From: Calvatia gigantea
Lineage: Eukaryota; Basidiomycota; Agaricomycetes; Agaricales; Lycoperdaceae
DNA length: 64,000 bases
Assembly: GCA_025093985.1 (NCBI GenBank)
Contig: JACAAK010000011.1
Span: 248,001 to 312,000 of the forward strand
Direction: 5' to 3'
In this document: positions 1-12,819 of the stretch, piece after piece
How positions within the stretch are numbered: the stretch's first letter is position 1
Layout: every line of letters starts with the position of its first letter
The notes under the pieces: model-generated
Told to the model about the DNA's origin: nothing
The model's database searches: none
Seen by the model: the letters and a program-made list of their open reading frames with translations, nothing else
Made by a program: the position numbers and the translations under genes

Positions 1-1952
1 CGATGGCGCGGGTCTCGGGGTCCAATTCCTTCAGATAGTCCAAGGATTCTCTAACGCGTCTTATGAGCTGGAGGGGCAGACGTGAGATGTGATTCAAGCA
101 ATTTAAGACATGAAAACTCACGTCATCGACGTCCCTGCCTTGAAGTGTGCGACGTAACACGGAACGAAGAGTAGTCTGGACGAGGGTGCTGCCGATTGAA
201 AGCCCGATAACCGAACCAAGAGAGCGAAAGAGATACGATACTATGGAGAGTGTCAGTAATGAAAAGCTCGCAGAATATGAAAGGACGTACCCGCTGTTGC
301 AATGGCTTGGTCGATTTTCCCGGCATTGGCAATTAAAGAGATCAAACTAGTTGTGGTGCCGCTCCCATTTCCCCATGATGTGAGGGCCAGTCCTATGCGA
401 TTCAGCCGGTTATCAACTCTTCAGTCGCACAACACACACCAGCAATAACCTGCCACGTCGACCTCTGGAGGCCCGCAAAGCCGGTTCCAGTTAGGACCGT
501 GACGGTGCCTGAAAAGAGTGCGACGTAGGCCACACAAGTCAGGATGTAGTACTTTCCAGTGGCCTGCATGATCAAGCCACCACCGAGGCTGCCTATAAGG
601 GCGGTCACAACGGCAATAACCAACCAAGCGCCCGTTTCTGACGCCGTCTTCTCGAGTACGGCCTGGAGATATAGAGAGATATGGAATAGCTTGAGCGAAG
701 GCGCCTGCCATTCCGAAAAAGTTGACCAGGTAAGACTGCGAAGAGCGAACGGCTCAATACGATTCGCGTGGGCGCGAAGGGTTCAGGCAGCGAAAGCGAG
801 TCTCGATCAATCCAAACGCAACGGCGAAGATGCCAAAGCCAATGAGAAGAGATTTAGTAAGGGGGTTGTTCCAACCGATATCACCTCCTCTGTCGAAGCC
901 CAATAGGAGTAAGAAAACGGTAAGGATGAGTGTTATGGCACCGGCAAAGTCGATCCTACGAAGTTTGGTTTTAAAATCGGCATCGGGACTCGAGGCGGTT
1001 GGTGGAAGAGGGAGTTGGAGGAAAAAATAAACTGAGACGGCGGATGCTATCGCCAGTGGTACTTGAATATAGAAGGCCCATCGCCAGCCGATCGTATCTG
1101 CAAGGTAGCCTCCCAGCGAGGCCCCGGCGGTATTCCCACAAGACCAAACTACGTTGATCAAACCTGTCTCGTAACAGATGAGGTTTCCGAGTATGAGGCG
1201 CCGATTAGGTGATAGGCTTGCCTTGCCAAGTGCCACGCGAGCGTAATGGGACTAAGTCCGACATAATGATACTGACGAGCCTAAGAGACGTCATCGTCAA
1301 CCTGTGAGGTAGATGGACTAGAGTTAAGATGACACACGTTTGCATCCCTCCCCCACCGATCCCTGCAAAAGCGCGGCTGGCAATGAGCTCATTCATATTT
1401 CTCGCGCAACCACACAACAGGGAGCCGATTGCAAATATTGTGTAAGCAAATAGAAGGCAGCCCTTGCGACCGAAGATGTCACTCAGCTTGCCGTACAGGG
1501 GCCTGTCCGATCATCAGCTAATGAGAGGTGTGAGATAATGACAAGAAATCATACTGAAAGCTTGTTAGTGTGAGGAGGTATGACGTAGCTATCCAACTTG
1601 TCTTTTGAAGTTCGTTAAGGTCATTTCCAATTGCCGCGTAAGCTGTACCATGATGTTGAGATGTGTGAGGTGGCATTTCAGCTCCCAAGAAAACTTACAA
1701 GATATCACGATTGTACCATCCATCGCGGTCAGGAACATACCAACAGCCATAGGTATCACCTGCCCTCTTGTGAGTCCTTCGTAGATACAAGGTTGAAGAA
1801 AAAAATCCTACATAGACAAAATAGGAAGATAGTTTCTTTGGCTCTTCGAGTTGCTGTTCAACGCTTGACACGTCGTGTTGTCCATTGCCATTGTAGTTTG
1901 TCGGTTGATTTTGGCCTAGCAGAGGAGAATTCTCGTCCGATGTAGCAGTCAT
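1..1952 (-). CDS. MFS drug/basic amino acid-type transporter, partial at left edge
   Basis: Predicted multi-pass membrane exporter of the major facilitator superfamily (DHA2/VBA-like). The start at 1952 gives MTATSDENSPLLG, an acidic, dileucine-like N-terminus common in fungal vacuolar or plasma-membrane MFS proteins. Further exons carry RAFAGIGGGGM (about 1380), the conserved segment LRSRGTWQG followed by LINVVWSCGNTAGASLGG (about 1230-1100), several hydrophobic helices (1080-870), and a late helix with IGSLGGGLIMQATGKYY (about 600-540). A last visible exon (rest of 1-66) reads RRVRESLDYLKEL, typical of the cytosolic C-terminus, and continues beyond the window. The exon reading RGTWQG seems to end at a GC-AG intron. 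A frame change near 680 may be an indel. The substrate cannot be told from sequence. Family assignment is secure, the exon map approximate. Confidence 0.85.
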
Positions 1953-4094
1953 TTGGGGAGGATCTGCTCACGTTACTTTCCAGCGAGGTGGGTTTTATGT
2001 CGGCCGGAAGGGTGGGTAGATCACTGCCCAAACATCTTGCAGTCAACCATAACGATGTTTGACGCGAGCATCGGCAACGGCTATTCCCGGACCGTATCCC
2101 CCGTGACGTTGCCAGCGCCCTACCAAACCCGACGACTTCGTAAGATTACATAGTCTCTCCCTTGTTTCTCCTCAGGCTCTTCTGGGCAATTCATAATAAA
2201 TGAGCCCCCCACGAGAACAAGTAAGATAAGTTTTGTGCAGGAATTTGGGTAAATCATTACGACGGCCGTTCGCAGGCACCTTAGTGACCTTACCGGACGG
2301 ATCACAACAAGGGACCAAGGCGTAACATGACGCTGCACGAATCATGTCAGATTTTTTGGCGTGTGCAAATAAATGTGCCCACCTAATCTTTGTGCCAGAT
2401 TAGCTCAAACATCGCTAGGGGCGATGTGCCAAAAAATAAACCATCAACTTTTCTCTGGGAACGTCCATGGGATGCTCTGACTTCTGTGGTGCTTGTTGCC
2501 ACTTCCTAGCAACTGAGCAGTGGAGCGGTCGCCGATATACAGTGATCAGGACAAAAGATAAAACTGTAAAGGCGCATTCGCCCCCTCCCCTACCATTTGA
2601 CGTCGGGGTCCGATGGCTCCCTCACACCATTTTCAACCCGTCATCGTATTTTCTTCAAGTGGCCCTCGCCCTGTGACTCACCTTTGCCTCAATATGAGGG
2701 GTTGGTCGTAAAAAGACACACGCCATGATTTAGATGAATTTCGAACTCTGGATATATCATCTCCATGCTTCAAACACCTTTCCATTGACAGCGTGGATAT
2801 GATGCGCTGACGCATGTGTTGATCCGTATAACGCGGGTGTGATTGTTGACCGACCACAATACAACAGTGGCGTGTTGTGGGCGTTGCTGTTTCGGCGTCA
2901 AGAATCCTTCGACCCATGGCAATAACCAGTTTGATACCTCCTCGTGCTTCAAGGACCGCCATATCTTTTTTGATTCCACTTCCGGGAAAAAAGGACCACA
3001 AACTTCAGAGCATGCTCATCTCCTTTGAGTCAGTTGCTTTACATCTGTTCCCTTTTATCAGGTTCGCACAGCGCCGACAGGTTGCTGCGGCACATGTCAT
3101 ATCAGTAAAACGTGTCTTATTAAAATAAACTTTCAACTGGGAACGAGGAGCCTTCAATCTAACACCAGTCTCAAGTCATGGGCGCGGTTTTCGGCTAGAG
3201 TCAAAAATATTGATTAACACCTGGTTCCAGATTGTATCGGGGTTGGAATCTGACTGATCATCCTTAAGCGCTGCGGAACTGCTCAGCAAGTTTCTTAAGG
3301 TCAAGATACGGTCTGGAATTCAAGCTTTCAAGGCTAGTTTGGATTTGGTGCAATGGGCTGTCGGCAGGATCATGTTGTGCAGGATTTAATGAATCGCTGT
3401 TCAGCACCACCGTATTACATCTCAGTTCTGGAGCGAATCGGTGTACCTTGCGTATGAAGGTTTCGACTTTTGACTGGCTTGCCATAGGCTTTTTCTGGGT
3501 TCCGCTACGGGGCATTACTACAGAAACGGAAAGCATTCAGCGAGATCGGGTTATGTACGAAAGTATGCAACCAATGGCTCGACGACATGCCAACTGTAAG
3601 GCGAGTAAGTTAGTCAAGGTGCAAAGGGCCCAAGAGTCATCGACCAAGAGATAATGGGTTATCCCATCGCTGGTGGAGACAACTACATGACGGTAGAAAG
3701 CTAAAGTGTACAATATTCCATAGTACTACTTAAGTGACGGTTTTACCAAGGCAGCCATATTGCTACCCCTTTATGACTCCAAGTGCCGCGTTAGCCACGT
3801 CTAAAGTCTACCTGTATACCAACCTCTTCTTTTGTCATCAATTTCAGGGGCGGTCAACGAGTATGAGTGTGTAGTTCTCAGCGGGTCGTGGAGCAACCTG
3901 TTCAAAATATCGTCTAAACAAATGCTTCACCTCGTATTGCTCTCTGGTCGCCTGCCTCATCGGATCCTCGCACCTCTATGCACCCCGGGCATCCGCAAAT
4001 TCAACTTGACCGTTTGACCTGTTTTTGATAACCCATTGCGTTGAGATATTCTAGGGGACATGCAAAGCAATGCTTCTTGGCTTGTTCTTTCCCA
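1953..4094. other. Intergenic, no gene recognised
   Basis: About 2.1 kb upstream of both the MFS gene and the first P450 copy. Short open frames here (for example 2678-3001 and 3264-3536 on the minus strand) show no family motif, no consistent exon structure and no hydrophobic or catalytic pattern that I recognise. A stretch at about 3490-3555 weakly resembles 6485-6555, so part of this spacer may have been duplicated with the P450 array. Confidence 0.5.
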
Positions 4095-6202
4095 ATGACC
4101 ATGATGCCTCAGAATACGGTCTCGCTCAGTTCCCTGCCATTCTTACCGACTCCTGTCGCGGTTCTTGTGTTGTGCACTTACACATACTCAAGATTAAGCA
4201 AGAAACGTCTACAATTTCCTCTTCCACCTGGGCCACCCAAGACAGCACTCTTTTTGGGGAACCTCTTACACTTACCAAGGCAGAGACTTTCAAAAAGTGG
4301 GGAAGGGAATACGGTGAGCTAACGAATTCGGCCCAAAGGACCTCCCAGCAGCTGATAATAGAGGACAGATTCTGATATTCTTCACGTCGGAGGCGTGGTG
4401 AACATCATCATTCTCAACTCTATCGACGCCGCGGTGGATCTGTTTGATAAACGCTCTTGGATGTACTCCAGTCGGCACGTACGATTAACTACTTACCGCA
4501 ATCTATATTAAATAGCTTGACCCCACATAGACCTAAACTCCTCATCGTTGACATAATAAACTGGGGATTTATCTTCGCTGGAATGGTTTATGGCGGTGCA
4601 TGGCGAGCCCGGAGGAAACTATTCCAGAACCACTCCACCCTACTAAACCTAAAGTTCATCAATCCGCTGCTCTCAGGTCAACTCGTGAGATTCTTTTACC
4701 TCAGCTCCTGAAATCCTCGAACTACTGGTCGAAAATCTGCCGACGGTAGGTTTCTGCCGCCTCATTCCGCCCCACGTGGCTAAGACTGGACAGCACAATT
4801 GGCACCTACATACTCTCCATCGCATACGGAACCAAGACCCAGCCCACGGATGACCCGTTTATCGCCCTTTCCGAGGAAGCGGTTCAAACACTTAATGAGG
4901 CCTTTAGCCCAACCTCATTCTTGCTTTATTTACTACCCGTGTTGCAGTACTTGCCTGAGTGGTGCCTCGGTCCAGGTTTTCGGTGTCAGGCACAAAAAGC
5001 ACGGAGGCTGGCAAATGAATTCAATAATGTGCCGTTTGGCGAAGTAGAAAGAATGATCGTGAGTCAATTCCGTTACCTTCGCTGTCAAAACTGAAGCATT
5101 TCAGGACCAGGGAAAGGCCGAGGCCTCGTTCACCTCCATGTGTCTGGAGAAGTTGCGCGAATTTGGGCAGGATTCAGATGATGAGAGGATGGAGGAGGTC
5201 AAGGACACAGCCTCCGTATTCTTCGCAGGGCCTTAAGCCAATTATTGCAGATGAAGCGAAAATCAATTCCATTCCAGGTGGTGTGGGTACAACTTTGGCA
5301 GGGATAAGCACCTTCATCCTCGCAATGGTGTGACATCCTGACAAGCAAGCCAAAGCGCAAATAGAGCTTGACAGGGTTATAGGGAACGATGCGCGATTAC
5401 CCGAGTATGAAGATGAAGAAAACATGCCCTACCTTAGTGCGTTGTTGAAGAAAGTAATTAGGTGAGGTTTTACGCTCTCTGGTGGACCTCCATAGTCACG
5501 CCGCGTACGCACAACCAGATGGCGGCCAGTGGATTCCTCAAGGTTGGTACAGACACCACAATCTCTTTCAAACATCAGTTCCCCTCAATTTTGCAGGCGT
5601 GCCGCACCTCAATGATCAAGAGGGGGGTATATACGGCGGGTACTATATCCTGAAAGCCTCTATCATCATACCTAACGTCTGGTAGGCTTCCACCTTCTGC
5701 GCCCCACACTGGCCTCTTACTGGTTCATCGGTCAGGGGCATGTTGCGTGATGAGCAAGATTATCCAGAACCCGAGTCGTTCATGCCAGAACGATTGCTCG
5801 ACTCTCAAGGGAAATTTAACACAGAGGCCAAGGGACCCTGTATCAATTCTCTTTGGTTTTGGTCGTCGGTGCGTATCCCTTGTGGGGTGCCATTCTGGTT
5901 TTAAATCTGATATCTCCTTGTAGTGTCTGTCCCGGTGCGCACATTGCTCAATCGGCTCTCTTTATCCTCGCAGCCCACATACTCTCGGTCTTTACCATCA
6001 AACCTGCCGTGGGTGAGGACGGAGCGATCAAAGAGCCCTCTTTGGATTGGCCTGATCAAGCTATCCAGTATGATTTTCTCCACCAGTTGCTGATGTGTGA
6101 TCTATTGACATGGTATCCAGTCCACCACTCCCGTTTGAGTGCCCGTTTATCCTCCGTTCAGAAAGCGCAGCCCAACTCATTTGTGCGCACTCACAAGATT
6201 GA
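4095..6202 (+). pseudogene. Cytochrome P450 copy A, degraded
   Basis: First of three tandem P450 copies. It starts with a hydrophobic anchor followed by the proline hinge FPLPPGPPK. Recognisable parts are the C-helix WRARRKLFQ (about 4600), the I-helix region (5275-5330), the PERLLDSQG segment (about 5790), the heme loop FGFGRR then, after an intron, CPGAHIAQSALF (about 5935), and an end at TGA 6202 in an arginine/glutamate-rich tail. Against copy B it lacks about 13 bp after LLHLPR (near 4275), which breaks the frame. It has TGA where B has Leu in the AMVLHP motif (about 5330), a Gly in place of the I-helix Asp (GVGTT versus GIDTT), and extra bases near 5533 and 5833. The nonsense codon, the 13-bp loss and the Asp change together make a pseudogene the best reading. 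Confidence 0.8.
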
Positions 6203-7780
6203 CGTGAGTTTTTCACCTCTAACACTGATTCTTGTTGCTAATAGCCCACACGCAACAAACAATGACCCCTACCATGCGCCCCGAAGTGTGCCCCGGATTT
6301 CGCCCCATCCACGGCTTTAAGATCTCTCCTTATCGTATTCTCCTTATGATCAGACTTAACGTTAAATTTCCTCAACTCCCTATTACGGATTCCCATCCAG
6401 CACCGCGGAATCACATCGCAATTCCGGAGAAAGTCAAGGCGCTGTGCGTGTGAGGGTCCTAGATTTTTACTGGTTTTACTAGAAGCTATTTCTGGACTTC
6501 TACGTGGTATCCCAACTGAAACAGAGAGTATTTGGCGAGGTCAGATCGGGTCTCGGCGGTATTATTACTGGCCGTGGGTGTCGCAGGTGGCTGAGCTGCA
6601 TTTAAGGTCGGCCAGATGCCAGCCCCTTCTGGCACAAGTTGTCATGACTGTCCACGGGTGCGAACACATAGTTCTTAGATGCCCATAGACCAGACTATCT
6701 AAAGACTAGATTGATACTTGGACTTGGTTGGAGTAGGTCAGTATATACATATGTATCATTAGTTGTAAACATGTGTTTATGTTCACACGTGATTGTAATC
6801 CATTGCTGAAGCTGAAGCTTGAAGGTTTGTAGAAATCCCTTAGCACTTGGCACACTAACTAAAATGACAATGTGTTGCGCCGCGTCAAGCAATATATCTA
6901 CTACATGTAATTCAGAGGCGGGACCAGATACAATGTAAGGCAGGAAACGGTTCTATTGAAGAAACAGGAGGCAGGCACAGGTCGTGTCCGTCGAATGTTA
7001 ACGCTGAGACAGAGACAACAAGTTGGAAGGGGAGAGGCTCAGTCTAGGTCACGAGACTTTGTTGATAGACCGGAACGGGGAGGTTGGAACGATGAGCCTG
7101 ATCCGTGCTGCGATCCGAGAAGATACAGTAAGTCCTCAAGCCGAACTCGTCCGGCTCAAGGACACAGAGTAGACTGAGAGATAACGAGGCTTCAGAGACG
7201 AGGCAACAGACAGAGAGAGACGTGTTGATAGAAAAACAGAGAGTGGGATCCTGTATCTTTGATGGTGTGCTATTACTGCCCATGGGTCTTATATACTGAG
7301 AAACTGAGTCCGTGCGCATTGCAAACTACTGTGAAGATATCATGGAAACCGAAGTGCTACGGAAATTAAAGAGAGTAGTGGTAGACTGGAGGTAAGCAGA
7401 GGATAGCTGAACACGAGGAAGGGGGGTGTGTGCGCGGGGATCAAAAAGGGTTGACGGAAATTATACGGACACTGACACAAGGACTTCGTCTTGAGAGCTA
7501 GTGGTGGGTGGATGTTCGGTTGTTCATTTTACGGCCAGCCGGTTTCCAGCCTCCACATACAAGCCAAGATGGTGCTTCGGGTGTCAGCAGGCTGTCAGCG
7601 CCCAGAGGGAAATGAAAGTGGTGTGTAAAGGATGATCGTTCCGTTATCATGACGAAGTTCTATCCGCTTCCCCGGTGTTGTGGCAAAGTTTGTCCCTACC
7701 CCTGCGGTCTGCATGCCAACCCCTCACGTTCGGATATCGCATAGGACATGCAAGGCACTGCTTGTTCTTGCCCTTTCACA
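6203..7780. other. Intergenic between P450 copies A and B
   Basis: About 1.6 kb with no supported gene. It holds purine-rich stretches (6950-7250) and short AC/GA runs. The immediate upstream sequence of copy B (7740-7780) is closely similar to that of copy A (4055-4094), so the duplicated unit extends past the coding region. A short segment near 6485-6555 resembles 3490-3555. Confidence 0.5.
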
Positions 7781-9900
7781 ATGACCATGACATCTCAGAA
7801 TATGGTCTCACTCAGTTCCCTGCCGTTCTCACTGAGCCTTGTCGCAGTTCTTGTGTTGTGCGCTGGCGCATACTCAAGATTTAGCAAACGCTTACAATTT
7901 CCTCTTCCACCTGGCCCACCCAAGACAGTACCCGTCTTGGGGAATCTGTCGCACTTACCAAGGCATAAACCATGGGAGACTTTCAAGAAGTGGGGAAAGG
8001 AATACAGTGGGTCCACGATTCCAGCTCAAAGTAGCTCCTAGCAGCTAATAGAGGACAGATTCCGGTATCCTTCACATCGGAGGTGTGGGTATGAACATCG
8101 TCGTTCTCAACTCTATCGACGCCGCCGTGGATCTATTTGATAAGCGCTCTCAGATTTACTCCAGTCGGCACGTACGACAACTACTTACTGCAATCGGTAT
8201 TAAATCCCACGTAGGCCTATTTCCCATCGTTGATATAATGGAATGGGGATATCTCTTCGTCGCCATGGTTTATGGCGATGTATGGCGAGCACGGAGGAAA
8301 CTATTCCAGAAACATTTCCACCCTACAAAATCCGAAATTCATCAATCCGCTGCTCTCAGGTCGACTCGCGAAAGGCTTTTACCTCAGCTTTTGGAATCCC
8401 CAAACTCCTGGTTGGAAATTTGCCGACAGTGAGTTATTTGGTGTCTTGTTTCATCACGTGTGACTGGGGTAAAACAGCACGATTGGCGCCTACATACTCT
8501 CCATCGCATACGGTATCGAAACCCGGATCACGAATGACCCATTTGTTACCCTCTCTCAGGAAGCACTTCAATACTTAAATGAGGCCTATCTTAGCCCAAC
8601 CTCATTCTTGCTTTATATACTACCCATACTGCAATACTTGCCTGAGTGGTGCCTCGGTCCAGGTTTTCGGCGCCAGGCACAAAAAGCACGGAGGCTGGCA
8701 AATGAATTCAAAAATGCACCATTTGACGAAGTGCAACGGATGATCGTGAGTCAGCTCCGTTACCTTTACCATCAAAACTGAGGTATTTCAGAATCAGGGA
8801 AAGACCGAGCTCTCGTTCACTTCGATGTGTTTGGAGGAGTTGCGCGAATCCGGGCAGGACTCAGAACACGAATGGATGGAAGAGATTAAGGAAACAGCTT
8901 CCGCATTCTCCGCAGGTCCTTGTGCCAATTATTGTAGATGAAGCGGAAACCTGATCCCATTCCAGGTGGCATAGACACAACTTTGGCAGGAATATGCAAC
9001 TTCATTCTTGCAATGGTGTTACACCCCGAGAAACAAGCCAAGGCGCAAGAAGAACTTGACAGGGTTATAGGGAATGGTACACGATTACCCGAGTATGAAG
9101 ATGAAGAAAACCTGCCCTATCTTAGTGCGCTGTTGAGGGAGGTAATGAGGTGAGGTTTTCCTCTCTCAGGTGATCCTCCATAGTCATGCCGCATATGCAC
9201 ATACGCACATACACACACAACCAGATGGCGACCCTGGTTTCCTCAAGGTTAGTACAGACATCATAATCTCTTTTAAACATCATTCCCATCAATTTGCAGG
9301 CGTGCCGCACCTCAATGATCAAGAGGACGTTTACAATGGGTATTATATCCCAAAAGGTTCTATCATCATACCCAATGTCTGGTGAGTTCTATCCTTTGCG
9401 CCTCACATTGGCCTCTTACTGGTCCACCTATCAGGGGCATGATGCGTGATGAGAGAGAATTTTCGGAACCCGAGTCGTTCATGCCAGAACGATTCCTCGA
9501 CTCTCAAGGGAAATTAACACAGAGACCAGGGACCCTGCATCAGTTCTCTTTGGTTTTGGTCGTCGGTGCGCATCCCTTGTGGGGTGCCATTCTGGTTGGG
9601 GATCTGATGTTTCCTGGTAGTGCTTGTCCCGGTGTGCACATTGCTCAATCGACTCTCTTTATCCTTGCAGCCCACAGTACTCTCGGTCTTTACCATCAAA
9701 CCTGCCGTGGATGAGGACGGAGTGATCAAAGAACCCTCTTTGGATTGGCCTGAACAAGCTGTTTGGTATGATTTTGTTTGCCAGCCGCTGGCGTGCGATC
9801 TATTGACATGGTATCCAGTCCACCACTCCCGTTTGAGTGCCAGTTTATCCCTCGCTCAGAAAGCGCGGCCCAACTCATTCGTGCGCACTCACAAATTTGA
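7781..9900 (+). CDS. Cytochrome P450 monooxygenase, copy B (best preserved of the array)
   Basis: Membrane-anchored heme monooxygenase, probably ER-bound, substrate unknown. In order: N-terminal hydrophobic helix, LPPGPPKTVPVLGNL hinge, GMNIVVLNS strand, C-helix VWRARRKLFQKHFHP, PEWCLGPGF segment, I-helix AG|GIDTTLAG (intron between the glycines), K-helix ExxR in ALLREVMR then WRPW, GVPHLNDQEDVYNGYYIP, PERFLDSQG, FGFGRR|ACPG heme loop with Cys, and a tail ending at TGA 9900. Introns of about 50-75 nt interrupt it at positions shared with copies A and C. Two single-base differences disturb the frame: one T missing in GKFNTE (about 9514) and one extra G in AAHILS (about 9679). Given how common such indels are in this window they may be sequence errors. 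If real, this copy is also dead. General form resembles basidiomycete O-methylsterigmatocystin oxidoreductase-like P450s. Confidence 0.8.
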
Positions 9901-10519
9901 GATGAATCTTCAAAGCTTCACGGTTTACGCTTATCCTCTTCGGCTGATAGCCCATATCGTGGAATAAACAATGTTCCTTACTACCTGTTTTTCTGAATCG
10001 TGTTCTGGAACTCTCTTTTCCATGGCTTTAAGATCTTTTACCAGGAGTGACGTCAGTCCGGGGTGTTGTACCATATTCTTGTTAACAACTCGATGCGATG
10101 TAGTTTGTACCCAGTCGTAATGTTACACCAGTTCAACAATGTCCCGAATCCAGCTCAGTCGTGCCGCTACTACGAATTCTTTGGATTTCACGCACCCGCT
10201 AGCCGTCCTTGGATCGGAGCATATCACATCACACATAGCAAACTCACCCGTTAACCCGACCGGCCCCATAACGGAGGAGCGGTCGTCACGTCCAGCCTAT
10301 ACTCAACGCCGAAGATGGTCGTCAAAGACTAAAGGGCCACCACACTCCGGGAGCAACGTCATCGATTCACTCTGAGCCAAATCGATTCTCATGTTGGATA
10401 TTTTAGGATCCTTTTTCTAAGTCCAAGTTTGGAGTGGACTCATGCCACAATCCGGTTTCTCTCACCTTCTTTGATAACTTGTCAAGTTAGAAATAATTTT
10501 ATGGAGCGTAGAGCATAAA
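9901..10519. other. Intergenic between P450 copies B and C
   Basis: About 0.6 kb. No family motif seen. It holds the presumed promoter of copy C and the 3' flank of copy B. Confidence 0.5.
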
Positions 10520-12508
10520 GTGGGGACGAACGTGAACTCGCTTGCCAAAGCTTTCTCACCCAATCCCGAGACCATTTCACTGAGTCTCGTCGCGATTATC
10601 GTTATTGCATGCCTTACTGCGTACTCCAAGTTACGGAAGAAACGTCTCCAGCCCCCCTCTACCACCTGGTCCACCGAAGACTGTTCCATTCTTCGGGAGC
10701 CTCTTGCGCCTGCCAAAGCACAAACCATGGGAGACCTACAAAAGGTGGGGGAAAAAATACAGCGAGTTCGTGACCCTCCCAAGCCCACTCACGGAACTAA
10801 TACAGCAGCACAAACTCCGATACTCTGCATATTGGCGGAGCTGGTGTCAGTATCATTGTCCTTAATTCTGTCCAAGTAGCCGTGGATCTTTGCGATAAAC
10901 GCTCCGCAATATATTCCACTCGATACGCCCCATCTAAGGTCAACTGCATAAGATGCTTCCTGTATTCAAGCTCACTTTTTCCTCAGTCCCAAGTTTTCCA
11001 TTGTGGACATGATGAACTACGAATTTCTCTTCAGTACTATGGTCTACGGTAATGCGTGACGAGCCCGGCGAAAACTATTCCAAAAGCATTTCCACCCAAC
11101 CAGGCCGCAAGCCCACCAGTCCAAAGCCCTCAAAGCAACTCGGGAGAGACTCCTACCTCAGCTTCTGAAATCTCCAGAATCTTGGGAAGAAATCTATCGA
11201 CAGTACGTTATCCGCTACCGACATCTCGTCGGTAATTTATATGGCCGAGCACGTTGGATAGTATCTAAGGTGCCAATATCCTCTCCCTGGCGTACGATAT
11301 CAATACCCAGCCTACGAGCGACCCATTCGTGGTCCTCGCAGAGGAATCCGTTCAAATCGTCAATGAAGCGCTTATAAGCCCAATCTCACTACTTATTGAC
11401 TTAGCACCCGGCCTGCGATACCTGCCAGAATGGTGCCTCGGTACGAGTTTTAGATCCCAGATGCAAAAAAAGCGAGGAAGCTAGCACACGTATTCAAGAA
11501 TGTGCCATTCGAAGAAGCTCAACAAATGATCCGTCAGTTTTCAGTAGCGTTTTATCTGACCTGGGCCCTATTTTCTTTTATAAGACAAAGGAAAGGCCCA
11601 GGCCTCGTTCGTTACATTGTGCCTGGAGGGATTGCATGAATCCGGAAAGAATTTGGAACTGGAAAGGAGGGAAGAGATCAAGGACACAGCCGCCGTATTC
11701 TTTGCAGGCTTTTCAAGTTTCACTCCTCCGGATTTTCTGGGCGGCGAGTCCGAAGACTGATTTTCTGCCTTAGCTGGCGTGGATACGACACTGGCTGGGG
11801 TGTACACTTACATCTTTACAGTGTTGTTACACCCCGAGAAGCAAGCCAAGGCTCGAGAAGAGCTCGAAGGGTCGTTGGGCATGGTGTACGACTGCCTGGG
11901 TATGAGGATGAACAAAACTTACGCTATCTTCATGCATTATTGAAAGAGGTGATGAGGTAAGTTTTTGGTCTCCGTAAACGCACTCTCGAGTCTATTTATC
12001 CGCGAAATAGATGGAGACCCTGGATTCCTCAAGGTGAGTACACATAACTCGCATCCCTTGCGGACATCAATCTCACTGGCTCTTGTAGGGGTGCCGCATG
12101 CCAATGTGCAAGCTGATAGTTACTGCGGGTATTACATCCCGAAAGACTCTATTCGGTTTTGGTCGTCGGTGCGTGTTCTTCAAAAGCGCCTTTGCGACCA
12201 CTAACCGACCTAGTTTCGTGCAGCGTCTGTCCCGGTGCACACATTGCCCAATTTACGCTTTTTCATCGCTGCAGCGCACAATTTCTCTGTGTTCACCATC
12301 AAGCCAGCCACCGAGAGAAATGGAGTGGTCAAACAGCCATCCTTGGAATGGCCTGACCAAGTCAATTGGTACGCTCCTTTCTGATTTCCTCTCTTAATGA
12401 TGTTATTTAGTTGAACGACTCGACAGTCCACCGCTCCTGTTTGAATGTCGGTTTGTCCCTCGATCAGCAGCTGCAGCGGCACTCGTTCAGACAAGTTCGC
12501 AGTACTAA
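10520..12508 (+). pseudogene. Cytochrome P450 copy C, degraded
   Basis: Third and most diverged copy. The hydrophobic N-terminus (LSLVAIIVIACLTAY) and LPPGPPKTVPFFGSLL are seen in two frames, split by an extra C in a C-run near 10650. No convincing ATG is visible; the span begins at a GTG. The C-helix Trp codon is TGA (VYGNA-stop-RARRKLFQ, about 11055). The I-helix VDTTLAG and later K-helix sequence LLKEVMR remain. Downstream, the text jumps from GYYIPKDS straight to FGFGRR at about 12150, so roughly 190 bp that in copies A and B encode the PERF region and one intron are gone. The heme loop CPGAHIAQF and the tail to about 12508 persist. Nonsense plus an internal deletion make loss of function very likely. 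Confidence 0.85.
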
Positions 12509-12819
12509 GGGGTAGTATGCAAGAGTAGGAGTTTCAGCCGTTTAATTCAGCTTTGGTGGGGTGTTCGGCTCTTTTGGACTGTTGAATGTGTCGCGGAAAT
12601 TCATTCTATCCACTTTATCCCTATGCATTCCCCAGCTGTAATCTATCCGGTCTAATTTAGGGGGAAGTCAAAATTAAAAACAGCTCTCGCACCCACCCAA
12701 CCTTGAGCTTGAGCTCATTGTAGAACGAAAGTTGATAACTTCCTCAAGGAACTACTTTTAAATTGCGTAGCAGACGTCGTTACCGACCAGTAGTTAGAGT
12801 TCAACTACATTTTCGCATT
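12509..12819. other. Intergenic between convergent P450 C and CSN3
   Basis: About 310 bp of convergent 3' flanks, AT-rich near 12650-12760. No gene or repeat recognised. Confidence 0.4.

Noticed and set aside
3264..3536. Minus-strand frame ending LDLKKLAEQFRSA as possible gene tail
   Set aside because: No partner exon upstream or recognisable family, although the sequence has a faint relative near 6485.
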